A stretch of DNA of 15,848 bases, from NCBI GenBank assembly GCA_036170135.1, contig JAVHOP010000043.1, positions 1-15,848 on the forward strand. Direction: 5' to 3'. A program made the position numbers and the translations under genes. Shown here piece after piece: positions 7,601-15,305 of this stretch (the first letter of the stretch is position 1; the number at the start of each line of letters is the position of its first letter). This DNA is from CG1-02-35-72 sp036170135 (GTDB taxonomy: Bacteria; Bacteroidota; Bacteroidia; Flavobacteriales; Flavobacteriaceae). Under the pieces are notes generated by a model. It was given only the letters and a program-made list of their open reading frames with translations, made no database searches and was not told the DNA's origin.

Positions 7601-7607
7601 AAGAATG

Positions 7608-8930
7608 TTATTTTAAAAGAAAAATTAAATAATTGGTATTGAGATTATAACTAAAAACCGCTTGATAATAGTCGAGTTGTTTGGTTTGAAATTGGGTTTC
7701 GGCATTTAACAAATCGGTAGTTTTTTCGAGGCCTTGCTTAAAACGATTGGTGGTAATTCGCAAAACCTCTTGACTTTGTGTTACGGCAATTGCGGTGCGA
7801 TTCAGATTGCTTTTGGCATCGTTTAGTTGCCGTTTAGCTTTGGCTAATTCGGTTTTTCCTTGTGCCAAATAATCATTATAATTTAAGTTAGCTTTGTCTA
7901 AAATTGCTTGCTCTTGTGTTATTTTGCCACTGTTTTGCCCGCCATTAAAGATGTCCCAACGCAATTGTAATCCGATGAAGTAATTAGTTGCTTTCATTCC
8001 TAAGAAATTGGCGGTATTCCATTCATAATTAGAAAAGGCATTTGCTCGCGGCAAAGATTTATATTTTGAAGCGTTAACCAGATGTTCTTGCGATTTTAGT
8101 TGCGATTGATATGCCAAAAAATCATGGCGATTTGTATTGATATTTTTTGTGATTAAATCATCATTAAGAGCTAGTTCTAGGGAATCCTTTGGTTTTAAAA
8201 GTATCTTTTCTTCGCTGTTTAAAAGATAAGATAAGTCGTTTGATATATTGATTATAGAACTTTGTGCTAATTGCAATTTGTTTTGCACTTGCGCAACATT
8301 GACTTCGACATTTAAAACATCCGATTTTTGTAGTAATCCTTGTTTAAAAAGATTATCAGCCAAGGTTTTATTAGCCAAAGCAGTCCGTAATGCTCGAGTT
8401 AAAACAACGGCTGATTTATAAGCCAATTGCAACTGCAAATAGACTGTTTTCACCTTTAAATCGACACCTTCTTTGGTGCGTTCTAAGTTTGAATTTGAAG
8501 CTTCAATTTGTGCCTTTACAGCTTTTCTCTGCTCAAAAGCATCAAAATTTAGCAAGGGTTGAACCAACTCAATTTTGGTGTTAAAATTTTTGATTTGGGT
8601 TGGATTATTTAATAAAACCGGATTAAAATCCGCTGCTACGGTAGTTTCCTGCAACAATTTAAATCCGAAATTATTGAGCGGATTATTTGTTAATGAAGAG
8701 GTGTTTGTAATTGAAACACTTGGTAAAAATGTAGCCGCCGTTTGATTGTACAGTGCTTTTGCAATCGCACGGTCTTTATCAGATAATTTTATGGAGGTGT
8801 TATTTTTTGATGCAATACTTAAAGCTTCTTCTATACTCAAATATTTTACCTCTTGAGCAAAAGCAGCGATGGTCATTATAAAAAATAAGATGTTTAATGT
8901 TAATATTTTACAACTTCTATTTGTCCTCAT
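7608..8930 (-). CDS. TolC-family outer-membrane efflux channel
   Basis: Outer-membrane channel/periplasmic tunnel of the tripartite pump, 440 residues, complete. The N-terminus MRTNRSCKILTLNILFF...AFAQ is a signal peptide of about 26 residues. The mature protein starts with the OEP hallmark YLSIEEALSIASKNN and shows two OEP halves rich in long helices (for example KTVYLQLQLAYKSAVV and AELEKA-like heptads near the C-terminus), with LRWDIFNGGQNSGKI as the typical second-half motif and RFKQGLEKTTDLLNAETQ near the end. It is the first gene of the operon: the adaptor starts 7 bases after its stop and the RND gene follows. A good -7 box and two palindromes lie upstream. There is no TetR- or MarR-type regulator gene adjacent in the window. 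The call is firm. Confidence 0.95.
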   Translation of the reverse strand: MRTNRSCKILTLNILFFIMTIAAFAQEVKYLSIEEALSIASKNNTSIKLSDKDRAIAKALYNQTAATFLPSVSITNTSSLTNNPLNNFGFKLLQETTVAADFNPVLLNNPTQIKNFNTKIELVQPLLNFDAFEQRKAVKAQIEASNSNLERTKEGVDLKVKTVYLQLQLAYKSAVVLTRALRTALANKTLADNLFKQGLLQKSDVLNVEVNVAQVQNKLQLAQSSIINISNDLSYLLNSEEKILLKPKDSLELALNDDLITKNINTNRHDFLAYQSQLKSQEHLVNASKYKSLPRANAFSNYEWNTANFLGMKATNYFIGLQLRWDIFNGGQNSGKITQEQAILDKANLNYNDYLAQGKTELAKAKRQLNDAKSNLNRTAIAVTQSQEVLRITTNRFKQGLEKTTDLLNAETQFQTKQLDYYQAVFSYNLNTNYLIFLLK

Positions 8931-8957
8931 TTTAATTGATGGGTTTAAAAATTAGGG

Positions 8958-8965
8958 CAAAAGTA
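8958..8965 (-). promoter_or_regulatory. Candidate -7 promoter box of the tolC-adaptor-RND operon
   Basis: On the minus strand the sequence reads TACTTTTG, a full match to TAnnTTTG, 27 bases before the tolC ATG. No clear TTTG is present 17-20 bases further upstream, so the promoter may be activator-dependent or weak. The leader before ATG is A/T-rich without a Shine-Dalgarno sequence, as usual in Bacteroidota. Confidence 0.45.
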
Positions 8966-8973
8966 GGCTTATG

Positions 8974-9016
8974 GCAAAGTTTGCTATGTAACTAGAGGCA
9001 CACACCGTGTGTAACT
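8974..9016. promoter_or_regulatory. Palindromes and direct repeats upstream of tolC, possible operator
   Basis: Two perfect palindromes lie just upstream of the candidate -7 box: GCAAAGTTTGC (8974-8984) and ACACACCGTGTGT (9000-9012). The heptamer TGTAACT also occurs twice in the same orientation (8987-8993 and 9010-9016), 23 bp apart, about two helical turns. The 121-bp gap is otherwise A/T-rich and has no gene. These are candidate binding sites for an unknown regulator; short palindromes can arise by chance. Confidence 0.35.
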
Positions 9017-9051
9017 TGCGTTGCTAAAATTTTAAATAATGGAAATCTAGG

Positions 9052-9834
9052 CTAAGAATTTTTTTTTCGAACCTTCATGTTTAAGGCTTCAACACCCAAA
9101 GAAAAGGCAATAGCAAAATATAAATATCCTTTAGGGATAGCGCCAATTTCATTATTAAAAATTAGGGTATTCGATAAATGGGCGGCTTCGGTTATCAGCA
9201 TAAATCCGATAAGGATTAAAAATGAAAGCGCCAACATTTGTATGGTAGGATGTGTATTGACAAATTTCCCTATTTGAACGGCAAAAATCATCATAATTAA
9301 AATAGAGATAATTACGGCAATAATCATAATGCTCAAGGCACCTTGAATACCGTTTGTCATTCCAACAGCAGTTAAAACAGAATCGAATGAAAAAATGATA
9401 TCGATTAAGATAATTTGAATGACCACCTGAAATATAGAAGAGCCGGCTTTTTTAGATTTTAAATTTTCGGCTGGAATCGTCTCAATAGCTTCTACTTTGT
9501 TGTGAATTTCGCGGGTGCTTTTATAAAGTAAAAATAAACCACCACCCAGTAAAATCAAGCTCTGACCAGTAATATCAGCTTTAAGCCAAGTCAAGTCAAA
9601 ACTAAAAAAGGGTTCTTTTAAAGTGATAAGATACGATACCCCCATCAACAAAAAAATTCTAAAAACCATAGCGAATAACATGCCGATTCTGGTGGTTTTT
9701 TTATGCAAATATTCGGGTAGTTTACCAACTGTAATTGATATAAAGATGATGTTGTCAATTCCTAAAACAATTTCTAAAAAAGTCAGTGTTAATAGGGCTA
9801 TCCAGGTTTCGGAATGTAAAAATAGATCGAACAT
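9052..9834 (-). CDS. TerC/YgdQ-family integral membrane protein
   Basis: Inner-membrane protein of 260 residues with about seven hydrophobic segments. The two inverted half-motifs of the TerC family are clear: EIVLGIDNIIFISI (21-34, Asp27) and LIDIIFSFDSVLTAVGM (143-159, Asp145 and Asp151). The later stretch HPTIQMLALSFLILIGFML (195-213) and PKGYLYFAIAFSLGVEALN (234-252) resemble E. coli YgdQ closely, from memory. TerC relatives are implicated in Mn2+ export or metallation of secreted proteins (Alx/MntX, MeeF/MeeY) and in tellurite resistance, so a metal-ion role is plausible; the ion is not shown by sequence. Its ATG overlaps the stop of the lipoprotein gene by one base (TAATG), so expression is tied to purB. 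The pump operon starts 121 bp downstream on the same strand. Confidence 0.93.
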   Translation of the reverse strand: MFDLFLHSETWIALLTLTFLEIVLGIDNIIFISITVGKLPEYLHKKTTRIGMLFAMVFRIFLLMGVSYLITLKEPFFSFDLTWLKADITGQSLILLGGGLFLLYKSTREIHNKVEAIETIPAENLKSKKAGSSIFQVVIQIILIDIIFSFDSVLTAVGMTNGIQGALSIMIIAVIISILIMMIFAVQIGKFVNTHPTIQMLALSFLILIGFMLITEAAHLSNTLIFNNEIGAIPKGYLYFAIAFSLGVEALNMKVRKKNS

Positions 9835-10205
9835 TAGTTTAGTTTTGTTGCGGTTCCTTCTTGTTTAAAATTAGAATCTTCATAAAAGGCTTTAAATTGA
9901 TAAGAATCGCCATCAAATTTAGTAATTTTAACGTGAAATGGTGTGCTATCTAAAGCGTTTTTCGGATTCTTTTTAAGTAAAATATATTCAAAATTACTTT
10001 TCCATTTTATAAAAAAAGTATCACTTTCTTCTTCAAAAGTTTCAATTTGAATGGAATCGTTTCTCTTTGCCACAGCGGTAATTTTTTTGTCTTTTAAAAC
10101 CGTTTTAAAAGTGCCAGTTTTATAATAGTCAACATCTTTTAATTGTGTGTGTTGGCATCCTAATAAAGCAAATAGAACAAGTAAAATAAGTAATAAATTA
10201 CGCAT
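9834..10205 (-). CDS. Small lipoprotein of unknown function (KTGTF type)
   Basis: A 123-residue exported lipoprotein: hydrophobic N-terminus with lipobox LLGC, modified Cys at 17. The mature part is a small beta-rich domain with KTGTF (30-34), a DTFFIKW stretch, FEYILLKKNPKN, and a C-terminus FKQEGTATKLN. From memory, Flavobacteriia carry many short lipoproteins of this pattern behind purB, some mislabelled 'DNA topoisomerase IV' in databases; nothing in this sequence resembles a topoisomerase. The gene is translationally coupled on both sides: its ATG overlaps the purB stop by one base and its stop overlaps the terC ATG by one base. The function is unknown; the position suggests an envelope role made together with terC. 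Confidence 0.85.
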   Translation of the reverse strand: MRNLLLILLVLFALLGCQHTQLKDVDYYKTGTFKTVLKDKKITAVAKRNDSIQIETFEEESDTFFIKWKSNFEYILLKKNPKNALDSTPFHVKITKFDGDSYQFKAFYEDSNFKQEGTATKLN

Positions 10206-11548
10206 TAAATTCCGGTATAATTTTGAGGTGAAATGGCTGATAATTCAGCTTTAATTTTTGATGAAACAGCTAATCCTTTTATAAAATCAGCCATAGAATT
10301 TTTGGTTATTTTAGCGTTTGTGCGCGTCAAATTTTTCAAGGCTTCATATGGATTAGGATAGTTTTCTCTTCTAAGTATGGTTTGAATGGCTTCGGCAATA
10401 ACTGCCCAATTATCATCTAAATCTTTGGCGATGACTTCTTCGTTAAGGATGAGTTTTTCCAATCCTTTTAAAGTCGATGAAAAGCTGATTAAAGTATGCG
10501 CTATGGGCACGCCAATATTTCTTAAAACAGTAGAATCGGTTAAATCGCGTTGCAATCTAGAGATAGGTAATTTGGCAGATAAATGTTCAAATAAAGCATT
10601 GGCAATTCCCAAATTTCCTTCTGAATTTTCAAAATCAATCGGATTTACTTTATGAGGCATGGCCGACGAACCTATTTCGCCAGCTTTTATTTTTTGTTTA
10701 AAATAACCCATAGAAATGTAGCTCCAAAAGTCGCGGTCTAAATCGATTATAATCGTGTTGATTCGTTTTAAGGAGTCAAAAATTGCGGCTAAATGGTCGT
10801 AATGCTCAATTTGGGTAGTTGGAAAAGAGTGGTGTAAACCGAGAATTTCTTCAACAAAATGATGACTAAATTGAAGCCAATCAATATTAGGATAAGCAAC
10901 GTGGTGTGCATTAAAATTCCCGGTTGCGCCACCAAACTTAGCGGCGAAAGGAATTTGATTTAAGAGTTTAACTTGCTCTTCTAAACGCACCACAAAAACA
11001 TTGATTTCTTTTCCCAACCTGGTAGGCGAGGCAGGTTGACCGTGGGTTTTTGCCAACATCGGAATGCCTTTATAAGCAGTCGCTAAAGTTTTTAACTGTG
11101 TTAATAATTTATTGAATTCTGTAAAATAAACTGCTTGAATAGCGTCTCTTAAAGAAAGTGGAATGGCGGTATTATTGATATCTTGAGATGTTAATCCGAA
11201 GTGGATAAACTCTTTAAATTCATTTAAATTTAAAGCATCAAATTTCTCTTTTATAAAATATTCAACTGCTTTAACATCGTGATTGGTTATTTTTTCGATG
11301 TCTTTAATTTGTTGGGCATCGGCTAGAGAAAAATCGGTATAAATGGCGCGTAAAGCCTCAAATTTTGAGGTGTCAAAATCTTTAAGTTGTGGCAAAGGAA
11401 TTTGGCAAAGCGCTATAAAATAATTTATCTCAACCTTAACGCGGTATTTTATTAAGGCGGTTTCAGAAAAATAAGTCGCTAGCGGTTTTACTTTATCGTG
11501 ATAACGACCATCAATAGGCGACAAGGCATTTAAAGAAAATTCGGACAT
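10205..11548 (-). CDS. purB: Adenylosuccinate lyase
   Basis: Cytosolic enzyme of purine synthesis. It cleaves SAICAR to AICAR plus fumarate and adenylosuccinate to AMP plus fumarate. It has 447 residues, close to the E. coli-type PurB (456), complete. Visible motifs are SPIDGRYHDKV (10-20), HFGLTSQDINNTA (116-128), the general-acid region AKTHGQPASPTRLG (166-179, His169), the fumarase-superfamily signature GEIGSSAMPHKVNPIDFENS (290-309) with the catalytic Ser in the SSAMPHK loop, and QRDLTDSTVLRNIG (333-346). It is the first gene of a three-gene unit with a small lipoprotein and a TerC-type protein, joined by one-base overlaps. A -7 box lies 19 bases before the ATG. The gene is divergent from the DUF1028 unit. 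Confidence 0.98.
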   Translation of the reverse strand: MSEFSLNALSPIDGRYHDKVKPLATYFSETALIKYRVKVEINYFIALCQIPLPQLKDFDTSKFEALRAIYTDFSLADAQQIKDIEKITNHDVKAVEYFIKEKFDALNLNEFKEFIHFGLTSQDINNTAIPLSLRDAIQAVYFTEFNKLLTQLKTLATAYKGIPMLAKTHGQPASPTRLGKEINVFVVRLEEQVKLLNQIPFAAKFGGATGNFNAHHVAYPNIDWLQFSHHFVEEILGLHHSFPTTQIEHYDHLAAIFDSLKRINTIIIDLDRDFWSYISMGYFKQKIKAGEIGSSAMPHKVNPIDFENSEGNLGIANALFEHLSAKLPISRLQRDLTDSTVLRNIGVPIAHTLISFSSTLKGLEKLILNEEVIAKDLDDNWAVIAEAIQTILRRENYPNPYEALKNLTRTNAKITKNSMADFIKGLAVSSKIKAELSAISPQNYTGI

Positions 11549-11567
11549 CGTAAATCTTGTTTAAAAG

Positions 11568-11575
11568 CAAAAATA
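11568..11575 (-). promoter_or_regulatory. Candidate -7 promoter box of purB
   Basis: The minus strand reads TATTTTTG, a full TAnnTTTG match, 19 bases upstream of the purB ATG at 11548. The -33 region is T-rich but lacks a clean TTTG. The divergent DUF1028 unit has only a near match (AATATTTG at 11631-11638) in the same 119-bp intergenic region. Confidence 0.45.
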
Positions 11576-11667
11576 GTAGAATTATACTAAAAATTGCCTA
11601 CGATTTTGGTTTTTATAACAAGGATTTAAAAATATTTGATACTTTTATTGCCTTCAAAATTATTAGA

Positions 11668-12657
11668 ATGTATAAGTATTACAGCTTTATAGTGGCATTA
11701 ATCTTTTTGGGCTCCACAAATATAAGAGCTCAAATGTATATTAAGACAAATCCCTTAGCGCATACTTTTTCTATTGTTGCTCGCGATTCTGTTACTGGCG
11801 ATATGGGCGTGGCTGTACAATCACATTGGTTTGGCGTTGGAAGTTCTGTGGCTTGGGCGCAAGCAGGCGTAGGTGTTGTGGCTACGCAATCGTTTGTAAA
11901 TCCTTCTTTTGGACCAAGAGGTTTGGCGCTTATGGCAAATGGTTTATCGCCTAAAATGGCAGTTAGCAATTTATTAGATTTAGATTCAGGTAAAGAAGTG
12001 CGACAAGTGGCAATGCTTAATGCTCAAGGCGATGTGTTTGCTTACACAGGGAAAAATTGTATTGAATTTGCTGGACAAAGTATTGGAAAAAACTTTTCGG
12101 CTCAGGCTAATTTAATGGAAAAAGCAACTGTTTGGCCCGCAATGGCACAGGCTTTTAAAACCACAAAAGGAACTTTGGCAGAGCGTTTATTGGCGGCACT
12201 TGACGCCGCTCAAGCCGAAGGTGGCGATATTAGAGGAAAGCAAGCTGCCGCATTAATTGTGGTAAAAGCGAAAAGTACAGGAAATATTTGGGAGGATACT
12301 GTCGTTAATTTAAGAATTGATGATAATGATAATCCTATTAAAGAGTTACACAGGTTGCTAAATATTCAAACTGCTTATGAGTTTATGAATCAAGGCGATT
12401 TGGCAGTAGAAAAAGGTGATTTTAAGTTGGCTAAAGAAAATTATATGAAAGCCCAGGAGCTAAATCCTGAAAATATTGAAATGAAGTTTTGGTATGCAGT
12501 AACTTTGACAAATAATGGTGATTTTAAAACAGCAAAACCTATATTTGCTAAAATATTTAAAACCCACAAAAATTGGCAAGTTTTAATTCCGAGATTGGTA
12601 AAACCTAAATTGCTGATTATAAACGAAGAACAATTAAATGAATTAATCAAATTATAA
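11668..12657 (+). CDS. Exported DUF1028 (Ntn-hydrolase-like) protein with TPR tail
   Basis: A 329-residue protein. I chose the ATG at 11668 because it gives a clean signal peptide (MYKYYSFIVALIFLGSTNIR ending in AQ); an upstream ATG at 11557 would add 37 residues that hide the signal and overlap the likely promoter region. Residues 31-230 are a DUF1028 domain, with HTFSIVARDSVTGDMGVAVQ (32-51), GVGSSVAWAQAGVGVVATQS (56-75) and GGDIRGKQAAALIV further on. DUF1028 is related to Ntn hydrolases, but its substrate is unknown. Residues about 236-300 form two TPR-like repeats (EFMNQGDLAVEKGDFKLAKE..., AVTLTNNGDFKTAKPIFAKI), a common add-on in this family that suggests a protein-protein contact. It is probably periplasmic or secreted. 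It is followed after 4 bases by a Haem_bd gene, so it is the first gene of a three-gene unit. Confidence 0.9.
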   Translation: MYKYYSFIVALIFLGSTNIRAQMYIKTNPLAHTFSIVARDSVTGDMGVAVQSHWFGVGSSVAWAQAGVGVVATQSFVNPSFGPRGLALMANGLSPKMAVSNLLDLDSGKEVRQVAMLNAQGDVFAYTGKNCIEFAGQSIGKNFSAQANLMEKATVWPAMAQAFKTTKGTLAERLLAALDAAQAEGGDIRGKQAAALIVVKAKSTGNIWEDTVVNLRIDDNDNPIKELHRLLNIQTAYEFMNQGDLAVEKGDFKLAKENYMKAQELNPENIEMKFWYAVTLTNNGDFKTAKPIFAKIFKTHKNWQVLIPRLVKPKLLIINEEQLNELIKL

Positions 12658-12661
12658 AACC

Positions 12662-13138
12662 ATGAAAAAAATCTTTAAACTTAAGTATCTTATAATTTTG
12701 TTGGTAGTGATTCAATTTTACCGACCATCTAAAAACACGTCAACCGAAATGTCGCCAAATAGCATTTTAACCGCTGTGGTGGTGCCACAAGATGTTGAAC
12801 AAATATTAAAAACTTCGTGTTACGATTGCCACTCAAATAACACCGTATATCCTTGGTATAACAATATTGCACCAGTTTCTTGGTGGCTAGACAATCATGT
12901 TAAAGAAGGTAAAAGAGAATTAAATTTTGATGAATGGGCAAGCTATACTGATAAGCGAAAAAATCATAAATTAAAAGAAATTAAAGGACAGATAGAAGAA
13001 AGAGAAATGCCTTTAGAGAGTTATTTGTGGATTCATAAAGACGCAAAATTAACTGATAGTCAAATAAAAACTGTTGTTGATTGGGCAAGAACCTTAAATC
13101 CGGATATTGATAAAAAAGAAGTTAGAGAAGAGCATTAA
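12662..13138 (+). CDS. Haem_bd-domain membrane-anchored c-type heme protein
   Basis: A 158-residue protein. An N-terminal anchor (KYLIILLVVIQFYRPSKN, 8-25) leads to a periplasmic domain of the Haem_bd type. The heme-attachment motif CYDCH (C53, C56, H57) sits in TSCYDCHSNNTVYPWYNNIA, the typical family context, followed by PVSWWLDNHVKEGKRELNFD (71-90). The EEREMPLESY stretch (112-121) supplies Met116, a candidate distal heme ligand. Family members are widespread in Bacteroidota; their redox partner or role is not well defined. The gene begins 4 bases after the DUF1028 gene, and its stop overlaps the ATG of the MORN gene by one base (TAATG). The family call is firm; the physiological role is open. 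Confidence 0.93.
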   Translation: MKKIFKLKYLIILLVVIQFYRPSKNTSTEMSPNSILTAVVVPQDVEQILKTSCYDCHSNNTVYPWYNNIAPVSWWLDNHVKEGKRELNFDEWASYTDKRKNHKLKEIKGQIEEREMPLESYLWIHKDAKLTDSQIKTVVDWARTLNPDIDKKEVREEH

Positions 13139-13836
13139 TGAAATATATTAAATTGTTTTTTGTGTTTGTGGCGTTAAGCTATAGTTTATTGGCGCAAGAA
13201 AAAGTCAACCAATTAGATAGCCAAGGAAAACGTCATGGCGTTTGGATAAAGTATTTTGAGCTTAACAATCAGTTGCGGTACACGGGGCAATTTAATCACG
13301 GAAAGGAAGTCGGTGTTTTTAAATATTACAACATCAACAATGATAAAATCCCCATTGTTATTAGAACTTTTAATACTACAAATGATATTGCCGAAGTTTC
13401 TTTTTTTACACTTGGCGGAGTTTTAGAAAGCAAGGGAAAAATGCAGGGTAAAAACCGCATTGATAAGTGGTTATTTTATAATAAAGACGGCAAAACAGTA
13501 CTTTCCGAAGAGCATTATAGAGATGGTGTGAAAGATGGAGAAGCTAGAGTTTACTATGCTAACGGAAAAATTACGGAAATTGCGCATTATCTTAACGGAA
13601 AATTAGAAGGAAACTACAAACGCTATTCTGTTTTTAATTTTTTATATCAGGATTTAAACTACAAAAATGGTGAATTAGAAGGATTGGCAATTTATTGCGA
13701 TCCCAAAAATGGTTTAATTGTGAGCAAAGGTTCATACAAGGAAAATAAGCGAGCAGGAATATGGGAACATTACGAAAATGGCATTCTTGTAAGTACAGAT
13801 GAACCTGCTCTAAAACCCGAAAAGAACAAAAACTAG
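13138..13836 (+). CDS. Exported MORN-repeat protein
   Basis: A 232-residue protein with a signal peptide (MKYIKLFFVFVALSYSLLAQ). The mature part is built of MORN-like beta repeats: GKRHGVWIKYF (30-40), NHGKEVGVFKYYN (54-66), KNRIDKWLFYNKDGKT, RDGVKDGEARVYYANGKI, LNGKLEGNYKRYS, KNGELEGLAIY and KENKRAGIWEHYENGIL. Such proteins are often labelled 'YwqK family antitoxin' by similarity, but there is no toxin gene beside it here and no reason from the sequence to call it an antitoxin. It is likely periplasmic or surface located. It starts with a TAATG overlap to the Haem_bd gene, so it is the third gene of that unit. Its TAG stop lies in a CTAG shared with the stop of the convergent decarboxylase gene. 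Confidence 0.9.
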   Translation: MKYIKLFFVFVALSYSLLAQEKVNQLDSQGKRHGVWIKYFELNNQLRYTGQFNHGKEVGVFKYYNINNDKIPIVIRTFNTTNDIAEVSFFTLGGVLESKGKMQGKNRIDKWLFYNKDGKTVLSEEHYRDGVKDGEARVYYANGKITEIAHYLNGKLEGNYKRYSVFNFLYQDLNYKNGELEGLAIYCDPKNGLIVSKGSYKENKRAGIWEHYENGILVSTDEPALKPEKNKN

Positions 13837-15287
13837 ATCAAATTAAAAGAAGACTTAGTCACTTTTAAACAACGCTCAATCATTGCCAGCGCCTTATCAA
13901 TAGTTTCTTTTTTTGTTCTAAATGATAATATAGCCATCCTTATCACATAGTTTTCATTTATTTTTGTTGAGCTTAAAAACACATCTCCATCTTGATGTAT
14001 AGCACCCATTAAGGCTTCATTAAATTTGTTTTGAATACTGCTTTCCACAACGGGATACCAGAAGTAACTCACAGATAAATCAGGTTGTGGACCAACTTTA
14101 AATCCTATTTCAACTAATTTATTTCTAAAATATTCGGTCAACACCAATTTTTCTTCTAAACAAGCTGCAAAAGGTTCAATACCGTGCAATTTAAGTGGCA
14201 ACCATAAACGCAAACCTCTAAAATGTTTGGTTAATTCTGGCGATACATCTGCCGGATTTATAGTATCATCCGTAAAGGCATCTTGCATATAATTAGCAAA
14301 ATAGTGGTGCGATTTAAATACTGCATTTTTATCTTTTACCAAAACAGCTCCTAGCCCGTAAGGTAAAAATAGACTTTTATGTGGGTCAATTACCAATGAA
14401 TCAGCTTTTTCAATACCTTTAAAAGCATCTTTTTTAGCATCTACTAAAATGAAAAATCCGCCATAAGCGCCGTCAATATGAAACCAAGTTTTGTATTTTT
14501 TACTGATATCTCCTAAAATATCTAATGGGTCAATAGCACCCGTATCGGTAGTTCCCGCCGAAGCAATGATGCAAAATGGCTCCAACCCTTGTGAAATATC
14601 GGCTTTTATTTGTTGTTCTAATTTTTCGGTGTCAATTCTAAAATGTTCATCTAAACTTAAATGATGCACAATAACATCCTCTAAACCTATAATTCGTAAG
14701 GCTTTATGAATGCAATGGTGAACTTGTGGACTTAAATAAACAACACTTTTTTCGATTTTTTCTCCTTTTATTTGATGTGCATCGCGTGCAGATGTTAAAG
14801 CGATAAGATTGGCAATAGAACCACCGGTAGTTAAATTTCCAACGGCATTATCAGGAAAATAGAACATTTTTTTAAGCCAATTTATGAGTTCATTTTCCAT
14901 ACTTACAGCGCCAGGTGACGCATAATAAATACCGGCATATTCATTGGAAATAGCAGCTAAATAATCGGCTAAAGCTGATGTAAATATTCCGCCACCAGGA
15001 ATGTATCCAACATGACCGCCAGATGATGGTTTTATGCCATTATCAATAACCTGTTTTGTGAAAACATCTAACAAAACATCAAATGATTTCTTTTGATTAT
15101 CTATTTGTAAATCAGCTGAATTTAGATTTGTTTTTTGAACAAATGCTGGTTGTTCACTCAATGTATTTATATAGTTGTTGCAATACTTTTGTAAAGTATT
15201 TAACCATTCATTTCTGGTGGTCTCATTGGGTTCTAATGCGGCCGATTTTTGAGCTAATTCCGCCAACCTATTTTCAATAACTTTCAT
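13833..15287 (-). CDS. PLP-dependent group II amino-acid decarboxylase family enzyme
   Basis: A cytosolic, pyridoxal-phosphate enzyme of fold type I, 484 residues. It contains the N-terminal substrate segment SSGGHVGYIPGGG, the phosphate-binding TTGGSIANL (TGGS at 154-157), His190 in SPQVHHCIHKA (PLP-stacking His), HIDGAYGGFF with Asp272, and the Schiff-base lysine in VIDPHKSLFLPYG (Lys304). These are marks of the aromatic-L-amino-acid/glutamate/diaminobutyrate decarboxylase group; the substrate cannot be fixed from sequence, and some relatives are sulfinate decarboxylases or aldehyde synthases. I chose the ATG at 15287. An in-frame TTG at 15308 would lie within a -7 promoter box, which argues against it. 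The gene converges on the MORN gene with a 4-base overlap and is divergent from mnmA. Confidence 0.93.
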   Translation of the reverse strand: MKVIENRLAELAQKSAALEPNETTRNEWLNTLQKYCNNYINTLSEQPAFVQKTNLNSADLQIDNQKKSFDVLLDVFTKQVIDNGIKPSSGGHVGYIPGGGIFTSALADYLAAISNEYAGIYYASPGAVSMENELINWLKKMFYFPDNAVGNLTTGGSIANLIALTSARDAHQIKGEKIEKSVVYLSPQVHHCIHKALRIIGLEDVIVHHLSLDEHFRIDTEKLEQQIKADISQGLEPFCIIASAGTTDTGAIDPLDILGDISKKYKTWFHIDGAYGGFFILVDAKKDAFKGIEKADSLVIDPHKSLFLPYGLGAVLVKDKNAVFKSHHYFANYMQDAFTDDTINPADVSPELTKHFRGLRLWLPLKLHGIEPFAACLEEKLVLTEYFRNKLVEIGFKVGPQPDLSVSYFWYPVVESSIQNKFNEALMGAIHQDGDVFLSSTKINENYVIRMAILSFRTKKETIDKALAMIERCLKVTKSSFNLI

Positions 15288-15305
15288 GGTAAAATTTTTG
15301 TGTGA

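Noticed and set aside
9025..9034. TAAAATTTTA palindrome between terC and tolC
   Set aside because: A ten-base A/T palindrome is expected by chance in sequence of this composition, and it has no G/C-containing arms.
9834..10205. DNA topoisomerase IV
   Set aside because: This label is attached to similar small lipoproteins in some databases, but the protein is 123 residues with a lipobox and no topoisomerase motif.
11557..11667. 37-residue N-terminal extension of the DUF1028 protein
   Set aside because: It would bury a clear signal peptide that begins at the ATG at 11668, and it lies in the divergent promoter region opposite purB.
13138..13836. Antitoxin of a toxin-antitoxin pair (YwqK label)
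   Set aside because: The protein has a signal peptide and MORN repeats and no partner toxin gene is adjacent.
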